Positions 17,973 through 27,503 are shown, counted from the stretch's first letter. The stretch: DNA of 64,000 nt from Staphylococcus succinus (GCF_029024945.1 NZ_CP118976.1:1922001-1986000), one strand, 5' to 3'. Program-made: numbers and translations. The notes: generated from the sequence alone by a model not told the origin.

Positions 17973-19044
17973 CAAACGACACCCTTTCTACTTGTTGAGG
18001 TTTATCGTAATTTTTTGGCATGTTACGTAAACGTTTTTGTACCATTTCTGGTGGATCAACATGAGGTGCGCGTTCATCTAACAACCATGATTTTACAAAA
18101 TGTGTTGGCGATACTTGATACCAAGGTGGCGGCGACTTAAAGTCAATATCTAATGCGTATTGACTTCGTTCTGCAAATGCATCTCCTTTGGGTGGATGTA
18201 ATAAATCTGGTGGCGTGCCCGGTATAGCTAATAGTTCAGTTTCCGATCCTGTTGTTAAATCGGGCATAGATGATAACAGTCCCCATGTATAAGGATGCTT
18301 TGGATCATAAAATATCTCATCTACCTCTCCCGTTTCTATCATTTGACCACCGTACATTACTGCAACACGATCTGCAATGTTAGCAACAACCCCTAGATCA
18401 TGTGTAATAAAGATAATAGACGTGCTTATCTTATCTTGTAATTCTTTCATCAATTCTAATATTTGGGCTTGCATCGTTACATCAAGTGCTGTGGTTGGCT
18501 CGTCAGCGATTAATACTTTGGGCTCGCACGCTAATGCAGTTGCAATAACAATTCTCTGTCTTTGTCCACCTGAAAATTGATGGGGATAAGCATTAAACCG
18601 TTTCTCTGCATTTGGTAAACCAACCATATTCAAAATCTCTAACGCCCTTTTTTTCGCATCAACCTTGTTATAGTTTTTATGTTTCATCAAAGGTTCCATA
18701 ACTTGTTTACCAATTTTCATCGTTGGATTCAACGAAGTCATAGGATCTTGGAAGATCATTGAAATGTCTTTGCCTCGTAACTTAATCAATTCTTGTTCTG
18801 ATTTTTTTGATAAATCATCACCTAAAAAATTGATTTCTCCTTTTTTAATTCGACCTGATTCACGTTGAAATAACTTCGTGATCGCTTTAGTAGTCACGGA
18901 TTTCCCAGATCCTGACTCACCAACAATCGCCAATGTTTCTCCTTTATCTAAAAAGAAATCGACACCTCTGACTGCTTGCACTTCCCCTGCATCGATATCA
19001 AAGGAAACATGCAAGTTGTTAACTTCTAATATTCGTTCTGACAT
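17962..19044 (-). CDS. oppD: Oligopeptide ABC transporter ATPase OppD
   Basis: 360 aa. Walker A GESGSGKSV, signature FSGGQRQRIVIATAL, Walker B VLIADEPTTALD, and a C-terminal oligo_HPY region (HPYTWGLLSSMPDL). It forms the ATPase heterodimer with OppF. It is followed by a C-terminal extension of about 70 residues after the HPY motif, as in staphylococcal Opp3D. It lies 17 nt after oppC. Confidence 0.93.
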   Translation of the reverse strand: MSERILEVNNLHVSFDIDAGEVQAVRGVDFFLDKGETLAIVGESGSGKSVTTKAITKLFQRESGRIKKGEINFLGDDLSKKSEQELIKLRGKDISMIFQDPMTSLNPTMKIGKQVMEPLMKHKNYNKVDAKKRALEILNMVGLPNAEKRFNAYPHQFSGGQRQRIVIATALACEPKVLIADEPTTALDVTMQAQILELMKELQDKISTSIIFITHDLGVVANIADRVAVMYGGQMIETGEVDEIFYDPKHPYTWGLLSSMPDLTTGSETELLAIPGTPPDLLHPPKGDAFAERSQYALDIDFKSPPPWYQVSPTHFVKSWLLDERAPHVDPPEMVQKRLRNMPKNYDKPQQVERVSFDGQ

Positions 19045-19061
19045 AACTGTTGCCTCCTTTA

Positions 19062-20132
19062 TTATCTACGCATTTTAGGGTCAAATGCATCTCGTAATCC
19101 ATCACTGAACAAGTAGAAAAATAAGATTAATAAACTTAATATAATTGCTGGTATAAACAACTCATGTGGATGTATCAATAACATCGCTCTACCATCATTA
19201 ACAAGTGAACCCAATGATGTTTTAGGCGCAGGTACACCAATACCGATAAAGCTTAAGAATGCTTCGAAGAATATTGCATTGGGTACCGTGAACATAGATG
19301 TTACTACTACTGCCCCTAATGTATTAGGTAAAATATGTTTGAAAATTAGTTTTAATTTTGAAGCACCTAATGTTTTAGATGCCAACACAAATTCTTGTGA
19401 TTTTAATTTTAAAAATTCTCCACGCACAACACGACTCATACCTATCCATCCTGTAATAGCCATCGCTAATATAATTGTCCAAATAGATGGTTCAAATATC
19501 AGCACGAATAATATAACAACGATAAGCGTTGGAATAGATGCTACGACTTCAATGATACGTTGCATGACATTATCTATACGGCCTCCAAAGAACCCGGATA
19601 TGGCACCATAGACAACGCCAATAAATATATCTAATAAAGCGGCTACAACACCAATAAACAAAGAAACTTGAGCACCTTGCCATGTTCTTGACCATAAATC
19701 TCTACCTAATTGGTCAGTCCCAAACCAAAAATGCTCTTTAACACCAGCTTCTTTATAAGCGTCAACACCTTTTGCACCTTCACCGTCAAAGGGTAAGAAT
19801 GGTATTTGATCTAGTACTGGAATTTTTGCTGGCAAGTTACGTCTGTCAACATCTTGATCAGCATAATTATGTGCACTTACCAAAGGCCCTATCAATGCAA
19901 GTAATACAATAATGATAAGTCCAATCATCCCAACTACCGCTAACTTGTTACGCTTCAATTGCGCCCATGCATCTTGCCAAAAGTTTTTACTTTCTCTTTG
20001 CATTTCTGGTTCTTTTGAAATGTCATTGTTACTTCTAATAAAATCAGTTGCCGGAATAGCTTCAGAGGTATGTGACATAACTGCATTTGAATGGTCATCT
20101 GTTAATTTTTCATCTCTTTTATCAGCCATCAT
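19062..20132 (-). CDS. oppC: Oligopeptide ABC transporter permease OppC
   Basis: 356 aa. A charged cytoplasmic N-terminus of about 65 residues precedes the first membrane helix. The inner-membrane permease motif (EFLKLKSQEFVLASKTLGAS) is typical of BPD_transp_1 proteins. It pairs with OppB in the membrane channel. The start overlaps the oppB stop (ATGATG). A second ATG three bases on is equally possible. Confidence 0.92.
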   Translation of the reverse strand: MMADKRDEKLTDDHSNAVMSHTSEAIPATDFIRSNNDISKEPEMQRESKNFWQDAWAQLKRNKLAVVGMIGLIIIVLLALIGPLVSAHNYADQDVDRRNLPAKIPVLDQIPFLPFDGEGAKGVDAYKEAGVKEHFWFGTDQLGRDLWSRTWQGAQVSLFIGVVAALLDIFIGVVYGAISGFFGGRIDNVMQRIIEVVASIPTLIVVILFVLIFEPSIWTIILAMAITGWIGMSRVVRGEFLKLKSQEFVLASKTLGASKLKLIFKHILPNTLGAVVVTSMFTVPNAIFFEAFLSFIGIGVPAPKTSLGSLVNDGRAMLLIHPHELFIPAIILSLLILFFYLFSDGLRDAFDPKMRR

Positions 20133-21055
20133 TTTTTACCTCCTTGTACACGAATACGTGGATCAATAACACCATAAAGAATATCTACAATGAAGATAGA
20201 AACAATAAATAGTGTACTGAATAAAATTGTTGTTGCCATAATCACAGGAAAATCATTTGTAGTAATAGATCTAACAAATTGGTCCCCTAAACCAGGCACA
20301 CCGAAAATATTTTCAATTGTCAAAGTCCCAGTTAAAATACTAGCTAACATCGGTACAATAATCGTAATTACTGGAATCAATGCATTTCTCAATGCATGTC
20401 CAAATAACACTCTCATCGTAGAATTACCTTTTGCACGCGCTAATAAAATATAATCTGAACTTAATACCTCTATCATTTCTGCTCTTATGTATCTAGTCAC
20501 AGTTGCTAGCACTGCTGCTGAGAGTGCTAATGAAGGTAAGACTGCTGTTGATATACCTTCCCATCCGGCGACAGGAAACCAATGTAATCTTACAGAAAAC
20601 ACATATTGTAAAAGTACTGCTAATACAAATGATGGGACAGACACTGCTATAACTGAAATTACTGTGGCTGTGTAATCAACCCAACTGTTTTGCCGTACCG
20701 CTGCTATAATCCCCAAAATTAATCCTAATATAACCCCAATCACCATTGCTATAAGTCCCATTTCAAGTGATGGTAATAATCGTGGCTGTATTAATTCCCA
20801 CACGGGTTGATTATCGTACTGGAATGAATTACCAAAGTCCCCTGTCGCTACATTTTTCAAATAGCTTGCATATTGCACTGGTACAGGATCATTCAACCCA
20901 TATTTTTCATTTAAAATTTGCTTTTGATCTTCACTTAACTTTTCATCATTAAATGGCGACCCTGGCATTAATTTCATTAAGAAAAATGTAATCGTTACGA
21001 TAATGAATAATGATAAAATCATATATCCTAAACGTTTCAAAACATATTTAAGCAT
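20129..21055 (-). CDS. oppB: Oligopeptide ABC transporter permease OppB
   Basis: 308 aa with about six membrane helices and the EAA-type loop (MIEVLSSDYILLARAKG). It is the first gene of oppBCDFA. The ribosome binding site AAAGGGGGAT sits 6 nt before the ATG and is a near complement of RsaE CCCCTTT segments; opp mRNA is a known RsaE target in S. aureus. Upstream lie a good sigma-A promoter and a CodY-like box. Confidence 0.92.
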   Translation of the reverse strand: MLKYVLKRLGYMILSLFIIVTITFFLMKLMPGSPFNDEKLSEDQKQILNEKYGLNDPVPVQYASYLKNVATGDFGNSFQYDNQPVWELIQPRLLPSLEMGLIAMVIGVILGLILGIIAAVRQNSWVDYTATVISVIAVSVPSFVLAVLLQYVFSVRLHWFPVAGWEGISTAVLPSLALSAAVLATVTRYIRAEMIEVLSSDYILLARAKGNSTMRVLFGHALRNALIPVITIIVPMLASILTGTLTIENIFGVPGLGDQFVRSITTNDFPVIMATTILFSTLFIVSIFIVDILYGVIDPRIRVQGGKK

Positions 21056-21097
21056 AAATTATCCCCCTTTATTTTCAAAATAAACATTCCCTTTCAA

Positions 21098-21112
21098 AAT
21101 ATTCAGAAATAT
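21098..21112. promoter_or_regulatory. CodY-like box at the opp promoter
   Basis: AATATTCAGAAATAT matches 12 of 15 positions of the CodY consensus AATTTTCWGAAAATT. It lies just downstream of the predicted oppB start site. opp genes are CodY targets in S. aureus. Confidence 0.55.
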
Positions 21113-21121
21113 TTAATAACA

Positions 21122-21150
21122 ATTATATATTCAGTTCATCTATTAAGCAA
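21122..21150 (-). promoter_or_regulatory. Promoter of oppBCDFA
   Basis: Minus strand TTGCTT (21145-21150), 17 bp, TATAAT (21122-21127). The leader would be about 60 nt. Confidence 0.65.
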
Positions 21151-21301
21151 TATTGTTTTGCTTTACATTAATAAAGAATATTTTAACAAAATAATTTATT
21201 AACTAACAAAAACATTGATATAAAAGAATTTATAGATATTATTATTCTTTTTTAAGTTATATTAAGTTACAATAAATTTATTGAAACTAGGAGGCATAAA
21301 A

Positions 21302-21676
21302 ATGAGAAGTAAACACAATATACTCATATGGGGACTTTTCACACCTCTATTATCTTTAGCTTTGTGGCTCTTTAGCGTCCATACTTTAGTGCATTTTATG
21401 AATTTACTGTTTTACATATCTACCATCTTAACGATTATATTTTTCATTATTCTCATTGTTCAAGAAGGTGTATTAGATCCTACAAGTTATGGTTTTAGAA
21501 GATTAAAATATCAACTCTCTAGCCAAAAACATAGAGATGCTTTAGAAAAAGACACATTTTTCAAACCAGGACAAGTAAAAAAAGATCAATATTTTATTAC
21601 ACCATGGGTAATCACTGGATTTGTTTGTAATATTATATATTTATTATGTTCTATTTTGATTTCATTTATGCTCTAA
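21302..21676 (+). CDS. DUF3899 membrane protein
   Basis: 124 aa from ATG 21302, with AGGAGG 7 nt upstream; the upstream in-frame ATG overlaps that site. Two N-terminal membrane helices (about residues 8-26 and 33-53), a cytoplasmic middle with YGFRRLKYQLSSQKHRDAL, and a third helix at the C-terminus. It fits the DUF3899 family, whose function is unknown. It is divergent from oppB and ends at a 22-bp hairpin. Confidence 0.75.
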   Translation: MRSKHNILIWGLFTPLLSLALWLFSVHTLVHFMNLLFYISTILTIIFFIILIVQEGVLDPTSYGFRRLKYQLSSQKHRDALEKDTFFKPGQVKKDQYFITPWVITGFVCNIIYLLCSILISFML

Positions 21677-21689
21677 ACGTTACTTAAAA

Positions 21690-21750
21690 CAAAAAAGACT
21701 GTAAGAAATATTGTCATCCATTTAACAATATTTCTTACAGTCTTTTATTT
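21690..21750. terminator. Bidirectional terminator with 22-bp perfect stem
   Basis: Arms 21693-21714 and 21725-21746, loop 10 nt. T-rich tails lie on both strands. The right arm overlaps the stop codon of the small minus-strand gene, so both convergent genes appear to use it. Confidence 0.88.
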
Positions 21751-21867
21751 TGTATCTAAATGCGGATTATAAAACAAAGCATAATATAGCAGTACAAACC
21801 CAAGTAATACGATAACCCCTACATATACCGACATCATCCATTTTACGTACGTTGTCATAAATCGCAT
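21745..21867 (-). CDS. Probable 40-aa single-pass membrane peptide
   Basis: Minus-strand frame of 40 codons. The central 20-residue hydrophobic helix includes VGVIVLLGFVLLYYALF, flanked by an N-terminal Lys (TYVKWMM) and a C-terminal NPHLDTK tail, a plausible small membrane protein. Its stop codon lies inside a shared bidirectional terminator, as expected for a real convergent gene. The ribosome binding site is weak (TTGAGG about 13 nt upstream of the ATG at 21865-21867; an internal ATG is at 21858). I do not recognise the family, and the function is unknown. Confidence 0.5.
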   Translation of the reverse strand: MRFMTTYVKWMMSVYVGVIVLLGFVLLYYALFYNPHLDTK

Positions 21868-22008
21868 ACATGAGATTATTTGCCTCAAATATAAGTGAAC
21901 TCATTCTAAAGAGTACATGAAGTAGATATTATGAAAAGTTTATTTTCATATTAACTACTTTCTAAAAAATAATTTTTTAACAGATCAAAAGTTCATAAAA
22001 ATTGGTAT

Positions 22009-22058
22009 ACAAAAAGTGGATATAATCATCTCACAATTGATTACATCCACTTTTTATT
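22009..22058 (-). terminator. fabHF terminator
   Basis: 18-bp stem with one mismatch (22011-22028 with 22038-22055), 9-nt loop, T-rich on the minus strand after the stem. It lies about 30 nt past the fabF stop. Confidence 0.8.
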
Positions 22059-22086
22059 TAGTATATTAGTGATTAAACGTCATTTT

Positions 22087-23331
22087 TTAATCAGCAAATT
22101 TTTTCAATATAATTACCGCATTGTGTCCACCAAAACCTAAACTATTACTCATTGCATAAGTAATATCTAAATCTTCTGCTTTATTAGGCACAATATCGAT
22201 ATCACATTCAGGATCTGGTGTGACAGCGTGAATCGTTGGTGCAATACGACTATCTCTAATTGAAAGTGCAGAGAATATCGCCTCAATGCCCCCTGTCGCT
22301 CCAAGTAAATGACCTGTCATTGATTTAGTTGAACTTACTTTCAATGTTTTAGCAGCTTCACCAAATGTATTTTTGATTGCTTGCACTTCTGTTAAGTCTC
22401 CAACTGGTGTACTTGTACCATGAGCATTAAGGTATTGTACTTCTTTAGCCTCAATGTTTGCATCATCTAAAGCAGCTTGCATAGCACGTGAGCCACCTTC
22501 TCCTTGAGGTGCAGGTGCAGTAATGTGATAAGCATCTCCCGTTGTACCATAACCAACGATTTCTGCATAAATTTCTGCACCTCTTGCTTTTGCTGATTCA
22601 AGTGATTCAAGTACAACAATACCTGCGCCTTCACCCATAACAAAGCCATCACGGCCTTCTTGGAATGGTCGACAAGCAGTTTCTTTGTCCTCATTTGTAG
22701 ATAATGCACGACTTGCGCTGAACCCTGCAATTGCCATTTGAGTAATTGGTGCTTCCGTACCACCAGTAATCATGGCATCTGCATCACCACGTTGAATTAT
22801 TTTAAAAGCTTCGCCTATAGAATTTGTACCTGTAGCACAAGCAGTGACTGTAGATCCATTAGGCCCTTTAGCACCTAAATCAATAGATACTTGTCCTGTA
22901 GCCATATCTGGGATTAACATTGGTACGAAAAATGGGCTTACACGTCTAGGTCCACGTTCTAATAATTGTGAATGTGCAATTTCAAAAGTTTCCATACCGC
23001 CAATTCCAGAACCAATCCATACGCCAATTCTATTTGCAGTATTTTCATTAATATCTAATTTAGCATCACTCACTGCTTCTCTTGCCGCGACAACTGCATA
23101 TTGGGTAAATCTATCCATACGACGTGCTTCTTTTTTCTCGATATGATCTTCAATATTAAAATCTTTTAACTCTCCAGCCAAATTAATATTGAAATCTGAT
23201 ACATCTAAACGAGTAATTTCTTCAATACCATTTACGCCCTTTAATGCATTATCCCACGTCGTCTTTGCATCGTTACCTAGAGGTGATAATGCGCCGATTC
23301 CTGTTATTACAACACGTTGTTCTTTGCTCAT
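22087..23331 (-). CDS. fabF: 3-oxoacyl-ACP synthase II FabF
   Basis: 414 aa condensing enzyme with the Cys-His-His triad: C165 in TACATGTNS, then His in NAHGTSTPVGD and His in KSMTGHLLGATGG. It elongates acyl-ACP with malonyl-ACP in the type II fatty-acid pathway. It lies 11 nt after fabH in a two-gene operon under FapR control. Confidence 0.96.
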   Translation of the reverse strand: MSKEQRVVITGIGALSPLGNDAKTTWDNALKGVNGIEEITRLDVSDFNINLAGELKDFNIEDHIEKKEARRMDRFTQYAVVAAREAVSDAKLDINENTANRIGVWIGSGIGGMETFEIAHSQLLERGPRRVSPFFVPMLIPDMATGQVSIDLGAKGPNGSTVTACATGTNSIGEAFKIIQRGDADAMITGGTEAPITQMAIAGFSASRALSTNEDKETACRPFQEGRDGFVMGEGAGIVVLESLESAKARGAEIYAEIVGYGTTGDAYHITAPAPQGEGGSRAMQAALDDANIEAKEVQYLNAHGTSTPVGDLTEVQAIKNTFGEAAKTLKVSSTKSMTGHLLGATGGIEAIFSALSIRDSRIAPTIHAVTPDPECDIDIVPNKAEDLDITYAMSNSLGFGGHNAVIILKKFAD

Positions 23332-23342
23332 ATTTTATCCTC

Positions 23343-24284
23343 CTATTTTCCCCATCTCAATGTAACAGCGCCCCAAGTAAGACCGCCGCCAAAACCTACT
23401 AACACTAAAACGTCATCGTCTTTAATTTTGCCATTTTCCAATTCTTGCGCAATACTTAATGGAATTGAGGCTGCAGAGGTATTACCGTATTTATCAACTG
23501 AAACACTCATCTTTTCTCTCGGTATGCCTAAGCGTTCTCTCGCCGATTCCATAATTCTAATATTTGCTTGATGAGGCACAAACATATCAACATCTTCTGG
23601 TTTTAAATTTGCTTTAGCTACTGCATTATTTGATGCTTCGCCCATAATTCTAACTGCAAATTTAAATACTTCACGACCATTCATAAATATTTTGCCATTT
23701 TCTGGATTTAAATATAAATATTTACCGCCTGAGCCATCAGAACCTAATTCATAGCTCAGAATACCACGTCCTTCTGATACTTCTCCGATAACGGCAGCTC
23801 CTGCACCATCACCGAATAAAATTGCAGTGGAACGATCAGTAAAATCAGTAATTTTAGATAATTTATCTACACCTACAACAAGTACATTCTTATAATCTCC
23901 AGATTGTACAAATTGTTTAGCATTAATCATAGAATACATAAAACCACTACACGCAGCGAGTTGATCTAAAGATGCAACTTTACCAACGCCTAATCTCTCT
24001 TGAAGGATATTGGCTACTGTTGGAAAAGGAAAATCACCTGTAGAAGTCGCAACTAATATCATATCAATATCAGAGGCTTCAATTCCAGCATCTGCTATTG
24101 CTCTTACGCTTGCTTCATATGCTAAATCAGATGTTTCTTGCTCTTCACTAGCCCATCTTCTTTCTTTAATACCAGTCATTTGAGAAATCCATTCATCCGT
24201 TGTTTCTAAAAATGTTTCAAAATAGGCATTGTCTACTATATTTTCAGGTGCATATGCACCAAAACCTTTAATACCCACGTCCAT
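23343..24284 (-). CDS. fabH: 3-oxoacyl-ACP synthase III FabH
   Basis: 313 aa. Catalytic C112 lies in LAACSGFMY, with His in VPHQANIRI and Asn in YGNTSAASIP. It starts fatty-acid synthesis by condensing short branched acyl-CoA with malonyl-ACP; in staphylococci branched primers give anteiso/iso acids. It is first in fabH-fabF. A FapR operator covers the -10 box. Confidence 0.96.
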   Translation of the reverse strand: MDVGIKGFGAYAPENIVDNAYFETFLETTDEWISQMTGIKERRWASEEQETSDLAYEASVRAIADAGIEASDIDMILVATSTGDFPFPTVANILQERLGVGKVASLDQLAACSGFMYSMINAKQFVQSGDYKNVLVVGVDKLSKITDFTDRSTAILFGDGAGAAVIGEVSEGRGILSYELGSDGSGGKYLYLNPENGKIFMNGREVFKFAVRIMGEASNNAVAKANLKPEDVDMFVPHQANIRIMESARERLGIPREKMSVSVDKYGNTSAASIPLSIAQELENGKIKDDDVLVLVGFGGGLTWGAVTLRWGK

Positions 24285-24310
24285 GGTCGAACACCTTCTT
24301 AATTTATTTT

Positions 24311-24349
24311 TTATTACCAGGTATTAATTTAACATAATACACATTTCAA
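24311..24349 (-). promoter_or_regulatory. fabHF promoter with FapR operator
   Basis: Operator TTAATACCTGGTAATAA on the minus strand (24311-24327) is a near-perfect FapR palindrome. The promoter is TTGAAA (24344-24349), 17 bp, TAATAC (24321-24326), so the -10 lies inside the operator. FapR is released by malonyl-CoA. Confidence 0.85.
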
Positions 24350-24514
24350 ATACAAGAACTACCTCTAACATGTGTGTATAATTGCATATTTTATTATAAT
24401 TTAAAGCATATTTAATTATAACGCAAAAATATGCTTTGATACTTTTCTTACTATACAAATAGCGGTTTCTTATTTATAATAGAGATATATTTATTATATT
24501 GGAGGCATTACATA

Positions 24515-24709
24515 ATGAAATACCTCATAGTTCTATTTTGGTCTATTGTCTTATTAGAAATGATTAATTTTGTATTAAATAGTTTAGAGGGTGGCGGGCC
24601 ACTTAACCTAATCACACCTCTTGTTGTAGCAGTTATATTTACAATTATTGTAGTGTTATTTGATATGGTGATTAAGCCAACGTCCAATGATTCTAAACAG
24701 CAGCATTAG
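24515..24709 (+). CDS. YjzD-like small membrane protein (DUF2929)
   Basis: 64 aa, two predicted membrane helices (residues about 2-22 and 32-52) and a short polar tail. GGAGG lies 10 nt upstream of the ATG. It matches the small DUF2929/YjzD family found beside fabH-fabF in Bacillus. The function is unknown. It is divergent from fabH and followed by its own terminator. Confidence 0.75.
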   Translation: MKYLIVLFWSIVLLEMINFVLNSLEGGGPLNLITPLVVAVIFTIIVVLFDMVIKPTSNDSKQQH

Positions 24710-24719
24710 GCATATTTTA

Positions 24720-24762
24720 AACTGTCGACAAAGTATCATTACTTTGTGGCAGTTTTTTATTT
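24720..24762 (+). terminator. Terminator of the YjzD-like gene
   Basis: Imperfect stem (24720-24735 with 24740-24754), 4-nt loop, run of six T. It starts 11 nt after the stop. Confidence 0.75.
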
Positions 24763-24772
24763 AACAAATTAT

Positions 24773-24816
24773 TATAAAAGAGCCCCCGTAAAAGTCTGAC
24801 AACTGATACGGGGGCT
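24773..24816 (-). terminator. clpB terminator
   Basis: GC-rich 10-bp perfect stem AGCCCCCGTA/TACGGGGGCT (24781-24790 with 24807-24816). The minus strand continues with TCTTTTAT. It lies 37 nt past the clpB stop. Confidence 0.8.
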
Positions 24817-24852
24817 GTGCTATTTTGTGGTTGCTATATTTAATTACCTTTA

Positions 24853-27459
24853 TCACATTTCAGGTTTGATATCTTCAAACGTCAAGCCGTCATCTGATAA
24901 ATCTATATGAATTGATGTACCTTCTGGTAAATTTTCTCTAATCATTTTACGGGCTAATGGCGTTTCAATTTGTCTCTGTACAAAACGTTTTAAAGGACGT
25001 GCACCAAATTGAGGTTCGTACGCTTCTTTTCCTAGCCATGCTTTTGCCTCATCAGAAACTTCTATAGAAATACGTTGTTCCATAAGTCTAATATTTAATT
25101 GCGTCAATATTTTATCAACGATTAAACTCATATCGTCGATTGTTAACGGTTTGAAGAGCACAATATCGTCCATACGGTTAATAATTTCTGGTTTGAAATA
25201 TTGATTCAAGCTTGTCATTACAGATTTTTCGGTAGATTCTGTTATAACACCTGTATCTTTAACATTTTCTAATAAAATTTGTGAACCAATGTTACTAGTC
25301 ATAATAATGATTGTATTTTTAAAATCTACTTCTCTTCCTTTAGAATCTGTTAGACGACCTTCTTCAAGTATTTGTAAAAGTACGTTAAATACATCTGAAT
25401 GTGCTTTTTCAATTTCATCTAGCAATATAACAGAATATGGGTTACGACGAACTGCTTCTGTTAATTGTCCGCCTTCATCATGACCTACATAACCTGGAGG
25501 TGCACCAATTAAACGAGAGACAGAGTGTTTTTCCATATACTCACTCATATCAATACGAATCATGTGTTTTTCTGAATCAAATAAAGTAGATGCTAGGGAT
25601 TTAGCCAATTCCGTCTTACCGACACCTGTAGGTCCTAAGAATAAGAAGCTACCAATTGGTCTGTTAGGATCTTTAATCCCTGCACGTGCTCTTACAACAG
25701 CATCTGATACTAAATCAACAGCCTTATCTTGGCCCACGACACGTTTGTGTAAAATATCTGCCAAATTCAATAATTTTTCTCTTTCAGTTTCAACTAATTT
25801 TGATACTGGAATACCTGTCCATGAGCTCACGATTTCTCCAATTTCTTCATCAGTTACAATTTCTCGAATAATACGGTCAGTGTCTCCACTTTGTTCATCT
25901 TGGAACGCTTCTTCCAATTCACGTAATTCTTTCTCTAATGCTGGAATTTTACCATGTTGTAACTCAGCTGCTCTTTCTAAATTATAGTTCGTTTCAGCTT
26001 CTTCTAAAGCTTTTCTACTTTCATCTAATTCTGAACGTTTTTCTTGTAATTTAGCAATTTTACCTTTTTCTTCTTCTACCCGTGATTGTATTGCATTTTG
26101 TTTTTCTTTTTCATTAGATAATTCTTCTTGTAGTTCTTGTAATCGTTGTTTACTTGAGTTATCGGATTCATTTTTCAATGCAGATTCTTCAATTTCTAAT
26201 TGCATGACACGTCTATTGACTTGATCTAGTTCTGTTGGGTTAGATCCCATTTCTGTACGTATCGTTGCGCAAGCTTGATCGACTAAATCAATCGCTTTAT
26301 CTGGTAAGAAGCGGTCAGTAATATAACGATCTGATAATTCTGCAGCTGCTACTATAGCTCTGTCTTGAATACGTACTCCGTGATAAACTTCGTAACGCTC
26401 TTTTAATCCACGTAATATAGAAATTGTATTTTCTACATCTGGCTCGGCAACGTTTACTTTTTGAAAACGACGTTCTAACGCTGAATCTTTTTCAATATAT
26501 TCTCTATATTCATTTAGTGTTGTAGCACCAATACAATGCAATTCACCGCGTGCAAGCATCGGTTTCAACATGTTACCGGCATCCATCGCACCTTCTGTTT
26601 TACCTGCACCTACAAGCATGTGAATCTCATCAATAAATAGAATAATTCTACCTTCTGAATCTTTAACTTCTTTAAGCACTGCTTTTAAGCGTTCTTCAAA
26701 TTCACCACGGTATTTTGCTCCGGCAACTAGAGCACTTAGATCTAATTCAAAAATCGTCTTATCTAATAGTGATTCTGGTACGTCTTTACGTACAATACGT
26801 TGCGCTAATCCTTCAACGATAGCAGTCTTACCTACACCAGGTTCACCTATAAGTACAGGATTGTTTTTCGTTTTTCTACTTAAAATTCTAATAGCATTAC
26901 GTATTTCTTCATCTCGTCCTATAACCGGATCCATATTGCCTTGACGTACTTCTTCAACTAAGTCACGTCCATATTTTTCTAACGCTTCATAATTTGCTTC
27001 TGGATTTTGTGATGTCACGTGATTTCCCCCTCTTAATTTTTTTATAATCTCAGTTATCACTTCTTTTTTATTGGCGATAAATTGTTGCGTCGTTTCGTCT
27101 ATGTCCATCGCAGCAACAATAATATGTTCCATAGAAATATATTCATCTTCATAAAATTTCATATAACTTTCAGCTTTATTAAACAGTTCATTCGTTTTTT
27201 GACTAATATACTGTCCGTACTGTACGTTATCGCCTTGCACAGATGGATATTGTTTTAATTTTTCTTTATATGCATTTATCAGTGCTTCTGTTTCAATATT
27301 GGCACGTTCTAGAACACTTTTAAATAAACTATCATTCTCTTCAAGTGCTGCCATAAGTACAGCTTCAATTTCAATATTTTGATTTTCATTTTCTTTTGCT
27401 AATTCAACAGCTTTTTGTATAGCGCCTTGAACTGCATAGGTCATTTGATTAATATCCAA
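24853..27459 (-). CDS. clpB: Disaggregase ClpB
   Basis: 868 aa Hsp100. N domain (about 1-145), AAA1 with Walker A GEPGVGKTAI near residue 203, a coiled-coil middle domain (about 400-530, rich in E/K/L), and AAA2 with GPTGVGKTEL near residue 605. There is no IGF/ClpP-binding loop region, in line with a disaggregase working with DnaK rather than a protease partner. It is controlled by CtsR heptads. Monocistronic. Confidence 0.96.
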   Translation of the reverse strand: MDINQMTYAVQGAIQKAVELAKENENQNIEIEAVLMAALEENDSLFKSVLERANIETEALINAYKEKLKQYPSVQGDNVQYGQYISQKTNELFNKAESYMKFYEDEYISMEHIIVAAMDIDETTQQFIANKKEVITEIIKKLRGGNHVTSQNPEANYEALEKYGRDLVEEVRQGNMDPVIGRDEEIRNAIRILSRKTKNNPVLIGEPGVGKTAIVEGLAQRIVRKDVPESLLDKTIFELDLSALVAGAKYRGEFEERLKAVLKEVKDSEGRIILFIDEIHMLVGAGKTEGAMDAGNMLKPMLARGELHCIGATTLNEYREYIEKDSALERRFQKVNVAEPDVENTISILRGLKERYEVYHGVRIQDRAIVAAAELSDRYITDRFLPDKAIDLVDQACATIRTEMGSNPTELDQVNRRVMQLEIEESALKNESDNSSKQRLQELQEELSNEKEKQNAIQSRVEEEKGKIAKLQEKRSELDESRKALEEAETNYNLERAAELQHGKIPALEKELRELEEAFQDEQSGDTDRIIREIVTDEEIGEIVSSWTGIPVSKLVETEREKLLNLADILHKRVVGQDKAVDLVSDAVVRARAGIKDPNRPIGSFLFLGPTGVGKTELAKSLASTLFDSEKHMIRIDMSEYMEKHSVSRLIGAPPGYVGHDEGGQLTEAVRRNPYSVILLDEIEKAHSDVFNVLLQILEEGRLTDSKGREVDFKNTIIIMTSNIGSQILLENVKDTGVITESTEKSVMTSLNQYFKPEIINRMDDIVLFKPLTIDDMSLIVDKILTQLNIRLMEQRISIEVSDEAKAWLGKEAYEPQFGARPLKRFVQRQIETPLARKMIRENLPEGTSIHIDLSDDGLTFEDIKPEM

Positions 27460-27503
27460 AATGATTCACCTCACCATTTAGTGTTTGATCAATGGAAAGT
27501 AAG

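Noticed and set aside
22467..22763. 98-codon frame inside fabF
   Set aside because: It overlaps the conserved fabF coding region on the same strand in another frame; low-complexity K/L/H content marks a shadow.
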